The position numbers were made by a program, and so were the translations under genes. A stretch of DNA of 64,000 nucleotides, from assembly GCA_009773055.1 (NCBI GenBank), contig WOUW01000002.1:22518-86517 (forward strand), read 5' to 3'. The notes below the pieces were generated by a model that worked only from the letters and a program-made list of their open reading frames with translations, was not told the DNA's origin and searched no databases. Below, one piece after another: positions 40,376-49,331 of the stretch (position 1 is the stretch's first letter; each line of letters begins with the position of its first letter). Source of the DNA: Paracoccaceae bacterium. GTDB lineage: Bacteria; Pseudomonadota; Alphaproteobacteria; Rhodobacterales; Rhodobacteraceae.

Positions 40376-40830
40376 TTCGCCACCTCTGCCAGCACGCCTT
40401 CGTCACAGCGGCCCACCAGCCGCCCGTCGACCATCGCCGCTGGTCCGCAGGCGCAAAGGCCGAGGCAGAACACCGGCTCCAGCGTCACCTGGCCGTCCGC
40501 CGTCGTCTCGTGCCAGTCGATACCCAGCGCCGCCTTGATCCGCCCCGCCACCGCATCTGCGCCCATGGTCTGACAGGCCTCGGCCCGGCACAGCTTCAGC
40601 ACATGCCGACCTGCCGGGGCCGACCGGAAATCGTGGTAGAAACTGATCACCCCATGCACTTCCGCCTTCGACAGCATCAGCGACGACGCGATTTGCGGGA
40701 TGGCACTGTCCGGCACATACCCGAACGCCCCCTGGATCGCATGCAAGATGGGGAGCAATGGCCCCTCCAGCCCGTGATGCGCGTCTAGGATCTCGGCGAT
40801 CCGGTCGTTCTGGACGTGGGAATCAAGCAT
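40372..40830 (-). CDS. fdsG: Formate dehydrogenase gamma subunit (NuoE-like)
   Basis: IQGAFGYVPDSAIPQIASSLMLSKAEVHGVISFYHDF, LGLCACGPAAMVDGRLVGRC. Confidence 0.95.
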   Translation of the reverse strand: MLDSHVQNDRIAEILDAHHGLEGPLLPILHAIQGAFGYVPDSAIPQIASSLMLSKAEVHGVISFYHDFRSAPAGRHVLKLCRAEACQTMGADAVAGRIKAALGIDWHETTADGQVTLEPVFCLGLCACGPAAMVDGRLVGRCDEGVLAEVAK

Positions 40831-40868
40831 GCGGGCAACCTCTGGCTGGCATGCTGATGTATACGCCG

Positions 40869-40902
40869 ATTGATAGGTGTTTCAATGTTGATATACCGTC
40901 AA
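40869..40902. promoter_or_regulatory. Tandem inverted repeats in the fds promoter region (LysR-type operator candidates)
   Basis: ATTGA-N8-TCAAT (40869-40886) and TTGA-N7-TCAA (40888-40902). Confidence 0.5.
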
Positions 40903-40916
40903 ACGATAGGCGCAGT

Positions 40917-41798
40917 CTATCGAAACAGCCGGATCGCCTCATCCATCAGTGCTTGCAGAACCGGGGTCTGCGGATCGCGCCGCGCCGCGATCAGGCCGAC
41001 GGTGTGCTCTGCCTCGGGCTCCACGATCGGGATCGAATGCAAACGCCCATCGGCCACGAACATATCGGCCAGTTTCTTCGGGACCACACTGGCCCAGCGC
41101 CCGGTCAGCACATGCGCAACCAGCGCCATGGTGGAGTTCGACTCGATCATTGGCTGCGCATCCACCCCCGCTTCGCCAAGGTGCTGGTTCACGATGCGGC
41201 GGTTCTGCATGTCCGACGTCAGGAGGCAGAGAGGAACAGTAGACAGATCGTTCCAGCTGACATGCCGCCGTGTCGCCATCTCGGACCCCGGCGCGATCAG
41301 CAGGCGGTAGAATTCGGTGTAAAGCGGCACCTGCGACACCCGGCCCAGCGGTTCGTTGTCCAGATAGGTGATCCCCGCTTCCAGGTCCAAAGCCTCGATC
41401 CCGGTCAGGATCTCCACGCTGGTCCGTGACAGGATCGACACGCGCACATTCGGATGCTTCACGGTGAACGGCCCGGTCAGGTCGGCTACCATCGGCAGCG
41501 CCGTCGGGATCACTCCCAGCCTCAGGTTGCCCGACAGGCCGGACCGCACCACCCGCATCTCGTCCTTCAAGGCGCGCACGTCACCGACAATGCCCAGCGC
41601 CCGGTCCAGCACGCGCTGGCCTTCCGGCGTCAGGCCCTGAAACCGGCTGCCCCGGAACACCAGCTGCACGCCCAGTTGATCCTCCAGCTGCCGGATCGCC
41701 GACGACAATGACGGCTGTGTCACCCCACAGGCTTCCGCCGCCCGGCCAAAGTGCCGCTCCTTGGCCAGCGCGATGAACATTTCCAGCTTGTCGATCAT
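40917..41798 (-). CDS. LysR family regulator, probable FdsR
   Basis: MIDKLEMFIALAKERHFGRAAEACGVTQPSLSSAIRQLEDQLGVQL; upstream of and co-directional with fds operon. Confidence 0.9.
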   Translation of the reverse strand: MIDKLEMFIALAKERHFGRAAEACGVTQPSLSSAIRQLEDQLGVQLVFRGSRFQGLTPEGQRVLDRALGIVGDVRALKDEMRVVRSGLSGNLRLGVIPTALPMVADLTGPFTVKHPNVRVSILSRTSVEILTGIEALDLEAGITYLDNEPLGRVSQVPLYTEFYRLLIAPGSEMATRRHVSWNDLSTVPLCLLTSDMQNRRIVNQHLGEAGVDAQPMIESNSTMALVAHVLTGRWASVVPKKLADMFVADGRLHSIPIVEPEAEHTVGLIAARRDPQTPVLQALMDEAIRLFR

Positions 41799-41873
41799 GC
41801 CGGGAACCCTGCCGCGCCCTGCCCTTGCCCGCAAGCCCTTGCCGGTTACAGGTTGGGGGCTTACCTCTGCAGC

Positions 41874-42665
41874 ATGAGACGCTTCATCCCCTTCCTGCCA
41901 AAACCCGCCTATGTCCCCGTGATCCGCCTTGGCGGCACCATCGGCACCGGCACGCGGTCCTTGAACGACGAGGCGCTGGCCCCCCTGATCGACAAGGCCT
42001 TCAAGATGAAGCCCACCGCCGTGGCGCTTCAGGTCAACTCGCCCGGCGGATCGGCAGTGCAATCCTCGCTGATCGCCGCCCGCATCCGGCGGCTTGCGGA
42101 TGAAAAGAACATCCCCGTCCACGCCTTTGTCGAGGATGTCGCTGCGTCGGGCGGCTATTGGCTGGCCTGCGCCGCGGACGACATCTGGGTAGACCAAAGC
42201 TCCCTCGTCGGCTCCATCGGGGTGATCTTCGCCAGCTTCGGTTTCCCCGAACTGATGGCCCGCCAGGGCGTCGAACGCCGCGTCGTTACTGCTGGCCGGT
42301 CGAAAAGCTTTGCCGACCCCTTCCTGCCGCAGAAGCCCGAGGATGTTGACCGCCTCAAGGCACTGCAGACCCCGATCCACCAGGCCTTCATCGACCACGT
42401 GAAACACTCGCGCGGGAAGCGGCTGAATGAAACTCCGGATCTCTTCAACGCCGACATCTGGGTAGGCCGGCAGTCGGTCGATCTCGGACTGACCGACGGC
42501 GTCGCCCATCTGGTGCCAAAGCTGAAAGAGCTTTACGGCGAGAAGGTCCGCCTCCTCCCCCTCGGCCGCAAGCGCAGCCTGTTCCAACGCCTCGGCCTTT
42601 CCCTGGTGGACGAGACCCTCGGCGCCGTCGAAGATCGGGCGCTCTGGGCGCGATACGGTCTCTAG
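41874..42665 (+). CDS. S49 family serine peptidase (SppA/SohB-like)
   Basis: IRLGGTIGTG, QVNSPGGSAVQSSLI, EDVAASGGYWLACAADDIW. Confidence 0.92.
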   Translation: MRRFIPFLPKPAYVPVIRLGGTIGTGTRSLNDEALAPLIDKAFKMKPTAVALQVNSPGGSAVQSSLIAARIRRLADEKNIPVHAFVEDVAASGGYWLACAADDIWVDQSSLVGSIGVIFASFGFPELMARQGVERRVVTAGRSKSFADPFLPQKPEDVDRLKALQTPIHQAFIDHVKHSRGKRLNETPDLFNADIWVGRQSVDLGLTDGVAHLVPKLKELYGEKVRLLPLGRKRSLFQRLGLSLVDETLGAVEDRALWARYGL

Positions 42666-42851
42666 ATGCTGGTCAAGACAATCATCCTGTTTCTTGCCCT
42701 CATGGTGCTCGTCGCCCTGATCGGCCGCGCGCTATTCCCGACGGCTCTTCCCCGCGTCATGCAGAAGCGCAAGGCGGTCCCTGTCTGCAACAAATGCGGA
42801 CGCCACCTCATCGGCACAAAATCCTGTGACTGCGGGGGCAAGGCAAGATGA
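42666..42851 (+). CDS. 61-aa TM plus zinc-ribbon-like protein
   Basis: N-terminal TM, CNKCGRHLIGTKSCDCGG; immediately after S49 peptidase, overlaps SDR start. Confidence 0.7.
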   Translation: MLVKTIILFLALMVLVALIGRALFPTALPRVMQKRKAVPVCNKCGRHLIGTKSCDCGGKAR

Positions 42852-43621
42852 CGGCACTGGTGACCGGGGCAGGCAAGCGGCTGGGCCGCGCTATGGCGCT
42901 GTATCTGGCAGCGCGCGGACATGACGTGGCCGTCCATTACGCCTCCTCCGCCGACGAGGCCGAGGCCGTCGTCACCGAAATCCGCGCGATCGGCCGCCGC
43001 GCACAGGCCTTCAAGGCCGACCTGCTGGACGAGGCTCAGGTTCAGGCCCTGATCCCCGCCGCAACCAGCGCGCTTGGCCCGTTGACCGTCCTGATCAACA
43101 ACGCCTCAATCTTCGAATACGACCGGATCGACACCGCCACACGCCAAAGCTGGGATCGCCACATCGAATCGAACCTCCGCGCGCCTTATGTCCTGACGCA
43201 GGCCTTCGCCGCGCAATGCCCTCCTGCTGCCATCGACGAGAACGGCGAACCCCTCGCTCAGGGCCTGATCGTCAACATGATCGACCAGCGCATCCTGAAG
43301 CTGACGCCCGAGTTTTCCACCTACACGATCGCCAAGATGGGCCTCTGGGCCTTGACCCGGACCGCTGCGCAGGGCCTCGCCCCCCAAATCCGCGTCAATG
43401 CCATAGGTCCCGGCCCCACCCTTCGTGGCGGGCGCCAGACCGAGGACCACTTTGCCCGCCAGCGCGCCGCAACCGTGCTGGGGCGCGGCGCGAACCCCGC
43501 AGATATCACCGCCGCACTGGGATTCTTCCTCGACAGTCCCGCTGTCACCGGCCAGTTCATCGCGGTCGACGGTGGCCAGCACCTCGGCTGGAAAACACCG
43601 GACGTTCTGGGCGTGGAATAG
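42848..43621 (+). CDS. SDR family oxidoreductase (pteridine-reductase/FolM-like)
   Basis: TALVTGAGKRLGRAMALYLAARGHDVAVHYASS, NNASIFEYD, YTIAKMGLW. Confidence 0.9.
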   Translation: MTALVTGAGKRLGRAMALYLAARGHDVAVHYASSADEAEAVVTEIRAIGRRAQAFKADLLDEAQVQALIPAATSALGPLTVLINNASIFEYDRIDTATRQSWDRHIESNLRAPYVLTQAFAAQCPPAAIDENGEPLAQGLIVNMIDQRILKLTPEFSTYTIAKMGLWALTRTAAQGLAPQIRVNAIGPGPTLRGGRQTEDHFARQRAATVLGRGANPADITAALGFFLDSPAVTGQFIAVDGGQHLGWKTPDVLGVE

Positions 43622-43922
43622 GCCTTCCAGACCGACTGCGCGGAAACTTGTCCACCACGGCCATTCCTGTCACACCTTAGTCACAATTCTTTTGGAATTT
43701 CAGGGATTTGCGATCTGGTCAAAATATTTATCTTGCAATAACATGAGGTTAGCAAAACGCCCAAAAAAGAGGCAACCCTGTGAAGCCCGCCGAAAACAAG
43801 GGAAAATCCGCACTCCTGAAATCTTCTCCGCAGAGTTATCCCCAGAAACGGGGGACAGCTTTGCTCTTGCCTCGCCCCCCTTTCGGTGGCAGCCCCACCC
43901 AAGAATCGACATAGTGTAAACC

Positions 43923-45791
43923 ATGCCCGATCAAATCAGCAGCAAACCCCGCACCGGACACGAGGTGATCCAGGATTGCCTCCGCACCCTCGACGGCTCG
44001 CCCGGGGTCTACCGGATGCTGAACGCCGCCTCCGAAGTGCTATATGTCGGCAAGGCCCGCAATCTGAAGGCCCGCGTCTCGAACTACGCCCGCCCCTCGG
44101 GCCATTCCGGCCGCATCGCCCGGATGATCCACGAAACCGCCTCGATGATGTTCCTGACCACGCGGACGGAGCTTGAGGCGCTGCTTCTTGAACAGAACCT
44201 CATCAAGCAGCTGAAGCCGCGCTACAACGTGCTGCTGCGCGACGACAAGTCCTTCCCGAACATCCTGATTTCCAGCGAACACCCCTATCCGCAGATCAAG
44301 AAGCACCGTGGCAAGAAGTCCGAGAGGGGCGCCTACTTCGGCCCCTTCGCCTCCGCCGGGGCCGTCAACCGCACCCTCAACCAGCTGCAGAAGGTCTTCC
44401 TCCTGCGGAACTGCTCGGACTCGATGTTTGAGTCCCGCACCCGTCCCTGCCTGCAATACCAGATCAAACGCTGCAGCGCGCCCTGTGTCGGCAAGATCAG
44501 CCCCGAGGGCTACGCCACCCTCGTCGCCGACGCCACGCGCTTTCTGGAGGGCAAGACCACCTCCGTCCAGGCCGATCTGGCGAAAGCAATGACCGAAGCC
44601 TCCACCCAGATGGAATTCGAACGCGCCGCCGCCCTGCGCGACCGGATCAAGGCGCTTACCCAGGTCCAGCAGACGCAAGGCATCAACCCGCAGGGCGTGA
44701 CCGAAGCCGATGTGGTCGCCCTCCACCTTGAACACGGCCAGGCCTGCGTCCAGGTCTTCTTCATCCGCGCCAACCAAAGCTGGGGCAACCGCGACTTCTA
44801 CCCCAAGACCGGGGCAGGCGCGGAAGAACCCGAGATCATGGAGGCCTTCCTCACCCAGTTCTACGACGACAAGGACCCGCCCCGCCTGATCCTCCTGTCG
44901 CATCCCGTCGACAACCCCGACCTGGTGACCGAGGCCCTGACCGCCCGCGCGGGTCGAAAGGTGGAACTCGCCGTCCCCCAGCGCGGCGAAAAGGCCGAAC
45001 TCGTCGAAAACGCCACCCGCAACGCCCGCGAAAGCCTCGCCCGCCGGATGGCCGAGTCGACCACGCAGAACAAGCTCCTCACCGGCCTCGCCGAAGCCTT
45101 CGACCTCGACGCCCCTCCGCAGCGGATCGAGGTCTACGACAACTCGCACATCCAAGGAGCACACGCCGTGGGCGGTATGATCGTCGCCGGGGCCGAGGGC
45201 TTCCTGAAATCCCAGTACCGCAAGTTCAACATCAAGTCCGAGGCCGGTGCCAACTCCGACGACTTCGGCATGATGAAGGAAGTCCTGACCCGCCGCTTCG
45301 AGCGTCTGTTGAAGGAAGACCCCGACCGCAAGACCGACATGTGGCCCGACCTCCTGCTGATCGACGGCGGGGCAGGGCAGGTGTCGGCAGTAGCCGAGAT
45401 CATGTCCGAGCTTGGCGTCGAAGACATCCCGATGGTCGGCGTCGCCAAAGGCATCGACCGGGACGCCGGGAAAGAGGAATTCCACCGCCCCGGTGAACGC
45501 CCCTTCGCCCTGCAAAGGAACGACCCCGTCCTCTACTTCATCCAGCGCCTCCGGGACGAGGCCCACCGCTGGGCCATCGGCGCCCACCGCGCCAAGCGGG
45601 CGAAGGCCGTCAGCCTGACCCCCCTCGACGACATCCCCGGCATCGGAGCCACAAGAAAACGCGCCCTCCTGCAACACTTCGGCAGCGCCAAGGCCGTCGC
45701 GCGAGCGGGCCTGTCAGACCTGCAGGCCGTAGACGGGATTTCCGAGGCAATGGCCAAGACCATCGCGGACTACTTTTCGGCGAAGGGGTAG
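43923..45791 (+). CDS. uvrC: Excinuclease ABC subunit C
   Basis: [45 protein letters not shown], helix-hairpin-helix C-terminus. Confidence 0.97.
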   Translation: MPDQISSKPRTGHEVIQDCLRTLDGSPGVYRMLNAASEVLYVGKARNLKARVSNYARPSGHSGRIARMIHETASMMFLTTRTELEALLLEQNLIKQLKPRYNVLLRDDKSFPNILISSEHPYPQIKKHRGKKSERGAYFGPFASAGAVNRTLNQLQKVFLLRNCSDSMFESRTRPCLQYQIKRCSAPCVGKISPEGYATLVADATRFLEGKTTSVQADLAKAMTEASTQMEFERAAALRDRIKALTQVQQTQGINPQGVTEADVVALHLEHGQACVQVFFIRANQSWGNRDFYPKTGAGAEEPEIMEAFLTQFYDDKDPPRLILLSHPVDNPDLVTEALTARAGRKVELAVPQRGEKAELVENATRNARESLARRMAESTTQNKLLTGLAEAFDLDAPPQRIEVYDNSHIQGAHAVGGMIVAGAEGFLKSQYRKFNIKSEAGANSDDFGMMKEVLTRRFERLLKEDPDRKTDMWPDLLLIDGGAGQVSAVAEIMSELGVEDIPMVGVAKGIDRDAGKEEFHRPGERPFALQRNDPVLYFIQRLRDEAHRWAIGAHRAKRAKAVSLTPLDDIPGIGATRKRALLQHFGSAKAVARAGLSDLQAVDGISEAMAKTIADYFSAKG

Positions 45792-46176
45792 GGTGGAGCT
45801 CCACTTCAAGAGCCGGAGCAGTGATCAATGCGCCTATGTGCTGGAGGGCTTTACGGTCGTCCGGCATGTCATCGTCAAGGTTGGGTGGGCAGCGGGTCGG
45901 ATTGAGTCCCTTCCCCTGCACCCCATGGTGAGCACAGGTGAGCACGGTGAGGACGAAGAGTACGATGAGGACGATGAGGACTGCCGGAGACTCGTATCGT
46001 CTTGATTGCGTTGACAAAGGCGGGCGAGCGCAACGCATCCCGCGCAGTTTATCGCGTTATATAACTCAGTATCTCCGGTTGAGTATGTCATATACGCGAA
46101 TATACAGCGCCAGAAAAGTTACCTAAATCATTGAAAATAAAAGGGAACGCCCACATATTAGCAGTACAGGGCGAAC

Positions 46177-46250
46177 GGGGTCCAAACTCTTCGCTGGAAC
46201 GATGCTCCTGGCTTCCAAACCCAGGAGCATTTCGCTGGGGGTCCAAACTC
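46177..46250. repeat. 13-nt direct repeat GGGGTCCAAACTC (46177-46189, 46238-46250) flanking a 10-bp hairpin
   Basis: ATGCTCCTGG-CTTCCAAAC-CCAGGAGCAT at 46202-46230. Confidence 0.75.
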
Positions 46251-46276
46251 AAGCGATGACTGACGGTCAGTGACTA

Positions 46277-46327
46277 CCGGTCTCCAAAACCGGCTCGCTG
46301 GCGCGATATTCGCAGTATCGCGCCAGC
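46277..46327 (+). other. Structured leader: tRNA-Trp-type anticodon arm followed by 12-bp/7-nt hairpin
   Basis: CCGGT-CTCCAAA-ACCGG (46277-46293) then GCTGGCGCGATA-TTCGCAG-TATCGCGCCAGC (46297-46327). Confidence 0.6.
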
Positions 46328-46347
46328 ATCTATCTCAGGAGCATACG

Positions 46348-46884
46348 ATGGCAAGAAAGTCAAAGATCAAGTCGCAAATCGAAGCACTGCGGGCCGAGTT
46401 GTGGCCCAACATTGAGAAAATGCATGTCTGGAATCGTCAGACGTCAGATGGTTATTCGACCATGCCAAGGACTATATCTCAGTTGGGGGCGATCGGCGAC
46501 GCTCTATCCGGCAAGGGCAAGCCGGTCATGCAGACATACCTAGAACTATGGTGTCGTGTATATGACGACGGCTTTGTGAACTTGAGCCGCCAACAAGAGA
46601 TAGCCTTTGCGTCCGGCTTCTCTGGACAACGTGCGGTCGCTACGTGGCGTGAACGCATGAAGCGGCTTCACGAGCTAGGGTTCATCGACATAAAGGAAGG
46701 TCCATCTGGGCCTTACAGCTACGCTCTAATTATCAACCCATATTGGGTCGTTGCTTCGCACAAGAAAAATGGAACCAAGAACTTCCCGCAAGATAGGTAC
46801 GTAGCCCTGTTCGAACGAGCGTTGGAGATCGGCGCAACCGACCTTACTGAGTACAACAAGGAACTCGCAGAAGCTGTCCAGTAG
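46348..46884 (+). CDS. Orphan hypothetical protein, possible winged-helix/replication-associated
   Basis: RBS CAGGAG, AT-richer codons than neighbours, ELWCRVYDDGFVNLSRQQEIAFASGFSGQRAVATWRERMKRLHELGFIDI. Confidence 0.65.
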   Translation: MARKSKIKSQIEALRAELWPNIEKMHVWNRQTSDGYSTMPRTISQLGAIGDALSGKGKPVMQTYLELWCRVYDDGFVNLSRQQEIAFASGFSGQRAVATWRERMKRLHELGFIDIKEGPSGPYSYALIINPYWVVASHKKNGTKNFPQDRYVALFERALEIGATDLTEYNKELAEAVQ

Positions 46885-46934
46885 ATGGCGAGCAAGTCCC
46901 GGCTAGGCAAGTTCCCTGTCGACGTTCCAAACAC

Positions 46935-46978
46935 CTCTCCTCCCCCAACGTGGGGAGGGGCCGGGGGTGGGGGGCACC
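46935..46978. repeat. REP-like palindrome between convergent genes
   Basis: CTCCTCCCCCAACGTGGGGAGGGGCCGGGGGTGGGG. Confidence 0.6.
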
Positions 46979-47124
46979 CGGCCAGCCCCGATTCGTGACG
47001 GATGGTTAACGCCCCCGCGTGCATACGCACGTATGCATGGAGTGTAGACGCGATGTAGACGGAAAGAAGACGCCGTATTTACAGCCAACCCCTTGATCTA
47101 ACAGACCGAACGCCGGACTAGCGG

Positions 47125-48126
47125 CTACTTCACCACGAACCCATGCGCAAACGGATCGCGGTCGTCGATGAAGATCGTGTTGATCCCCGTCTGCCGCGCC
47201 CACCCGGCGATGGAGGGCACAATCGCCTCCCGCCCCGCCACCTTGGCCGCCGCCTCGACCCGCCCCTTGAAGATCGACCCGATGATGCTCTCATGGTGGA
47301 ACTCGTCCCCCACGGCCAGCTTCCCCTTCGCCGCAAGCTGCGCCATCCGGGCCGAGGTCCCCGTCCCGCAGGGGCTGCGGTCAATCGCTTTTTCCCCATA
47401 AAACACGGCGTTACGGGCATGGGCCCCCGGCACCGTCGGCTTGCCCGTCCACAGGATATGGCTCAGCCCCCGGATCGCCGGATGCTCCGGATGCACGAAC
47501 TCATACTTCGCATTCAGCGCGGCGCGGAGCTTCGGCGACCACCCCACCAGCTCCCCCGCCGTATGGTCCGCCACATCGCGGAACGCCTTCTGCGGCTCGA
47601 CAATCGCATAGAAGTTCCCGCCATAGGCCACGTCCACCACGACCTCGCCCAGCCCTTCCACTTCCGCCGTAAGCCCCTCAGAATAAAGGAATCCCGGCAC
47701 ATTGGTCAGCCGCACTTCCTCGACAAACCGCCCATCCTGTATATACGAAACTTCGACCCGACCCGCCGGAGCGTCCACCGCCAACCGCCCCGGTTCCCGC
47801 GGCGTGATCAGCCCGTTCTCCAACCCCATCGTCACCGTCCCGATCAGCCCATGCCCGCACATTGGCAGGCAACCGGAGGTCTCGATGAACAGCACTCCCA
47901 CATCACAATCCGCCCGCGTCGGCGGATACAGGATCGACCCCGACATCATGTCATGCCCCCGGGGTTCGAACATCAGCCCGGTCCGTATCCAGTCGTAATC
48001 CTTCAGGAAATGCGCCCGACGCTCCAGCATCGTCGCCCCCTCCAGCCGGGGGCCCCCACCCGAAACCAGCCGGACCGGGTTGCCGCAGGTGTGTCCGTCG
48101 AGGCAGGAGAATGTATATACGGCCAT
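47125..48126 (-). CDS. Proline racemase family, probable 4-hydroxyproline 2-epimerase
   Basis: MCGHGLIGT and SPCGTGTSARMA, both catalytic Cys present. Confidence 0.92.
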   Translation of the reverse strand: MAVYTFSCLDGHTCGNPVRLVSGGGPRLEGATMLERRAHFLKDYDWIRTGLMFEPRGHDMMSGSILYPPTRADCDVGVLFIETSGCLPMCGHGLIGTVTMGLENGLITPREPGRLAVDAPAGRVEVSYIQDGRFVEEVRLTNVPGFLYSEGLTAEVEGLGEVVVDVAYGGNFYAIVEPQKAFRDVADHTAGELVGWSPKLRAALNAKYEFVHPEHPAIRGLSHILWTGKPTVPGAHARNAVFYGEKAIDRSPCGTGTSARMAQLAAKGKLAVGDEFHHESIIGSIFKGRVEAAAKVAGREAIVPSIAGWARQTGINTIFIDDRDPFAHGFVVK

Positions 48127-48127
48127 T

Positions 48128-49330
48128 TCAGAACCTGTGCGGGTTGAAGGGTGTCAGATCGACCGGTGGTGTCTGTTCAGTCAGGAGATCAGCCACGATC
48201 CGGGCCGTCCCGGCGCTTTGGGTCAGGCCGAGATGTCCGTGGCCGAAAGCGTAGATGACCTGCGCCGAAGCCCTGGACCGCCCGATGGCGGGCAGGCTGT
48301 CGGGCAGCGACGGACGAAAGCCCATCCATTGCCTGCCACCCTCGGTCCGTAGCATCGCCTCGGACCGCTTGAAATTTGGTGGCAGCGACAGACCTCCAAG
48401 CTCCACAGCCCCGCCAACGCGAATGCCAGTCGTCAGCCGCGAGACGACAAACCCGTGGCCACCGAAGGTGACCTGGCAGCGCAGGTCAAGCGCTTCGGGC
48501 GGAAGGGTCGTGTTGTAACCACGCTCGGTTTCCAGCGGGATACGCTCGCCCAAGGTCGCTGCGATGCGGTGCGAAAACGCCCCAGCGGCGAGGACAACTT
48601 TGTCGGAGGTCAGGGACGCGCCATTGGTGCGTATATACACGCCGCCGCCCTGCAGAGTAAGCCCGGTAACCTCGGCCTGCAGGATCGTGCCGCCCTGAGC
48701 GCGGAACCTGTCAGCCAGGGCCAGCACATAGTCCTTCGGGTCCGCAATGGACCACCAGCCGGGGGTAAAGGTGCCATATGTGAACCGGGGGCAGAGGCCC
48801 GGCTGCAGGGTGGCCATCTCCTCCTTCGTCATGTGGCGGAACTCGATCCCGTGGGCAGTGCGGGCCTCCCAGCCGGGAAGCGAAGCGCGAAATTCCGCCT
48901 CCGACTCGTAGACCTGGAGGTTGCCGTCTTTTCTAAGCATCCCAAGGGTGCCGTTTGCGCCCAGAAACGGCTCCAACTCGGCTCGGGAGAGGTCCATCAG
49001 CGCGGTCTGGGCACGAGTGGAGACCGCGACGGCACCTGGGGAACAGGCGCGCCAGAAGCGGTAGAGCCAGGGGGTGATCTGCAGGGCGTAAGCGGGTGGG
49101 ATGGTCAGGGGGCCGAGAGGATCCAGCAACCACCTCGGCGCTTTCTTCAGGATACCGGGCGACGCAAGCGGCAGGATGTCGGTGAAGGCGAAGGCCCCGG
49201 CATTTCCAGCCGAAGCGCCGGCGGCGGGGCCCTCCCGGTCCACGACAGTGACCGTCAACCCCCGCGCTTGCGCCATCAGCGCAGCAGAGAGGCCGATGAC
49301 CCCGGCCCCGATGACGGTGACTTCGCTCAT
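48128..49330 (-). CDS. FAD-dependent D-amino acid (D-hydroxyproline) dehydrogenase
   Basis: VTVIGAGVIGLSAALMAQARGLTVTVVDREGPAAGASAGNAGAFAF. Confidence 0.9.
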   Translation of the reverse strand: MSEVTVIGAGVIGLSAALMAQARGLTVTVVDREGPAAGASAGNAGAFAFTDILPLASPGILKKAPRWLLDPLGPLTIPPAYALQITPWLYRFWRACSPGAVAVSTRAQTALMDLSRAELEPFLGANGTLGMLRKDGNLQVYESEAEFRASLPGWEARTAHGIEFRHMTKEEMATLQPGLCPRFTYGTFTPGWWSIADPKDYVLALADRFRAQGGTILQAEVTGLTLQGGGVYIRTNGASLTSDKVVLAAGAFSHRIAATLGERIPLETERGYNTTLPPEALDLRCQVTFGGHGFVVSRLTTGIRVGGAVELGGLSLPPNFKRSEAMLRTEGGRQWMGFRPSLPDSLPAIGRSRASAQVIYAFGHGHLGLTQSAGTARIVADLLTEQTPPVDLTPFNPHRF

Positions 49331-49331
49331 G

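Noticed and set aside
43836-43850. DnaA box (TTATCCCCA) near uvrC
   Set aside because: Single imperfect match to TTATCCACA, no cluster, no dnaA/dnaN context
46270-46330. Complete tRNA-Trp gene
   Set aside because: Only the anticodon arm matches; no D-arm, no canonical T-loop (TTCGCAG rather than TTCRANY) and no acceptor pairing
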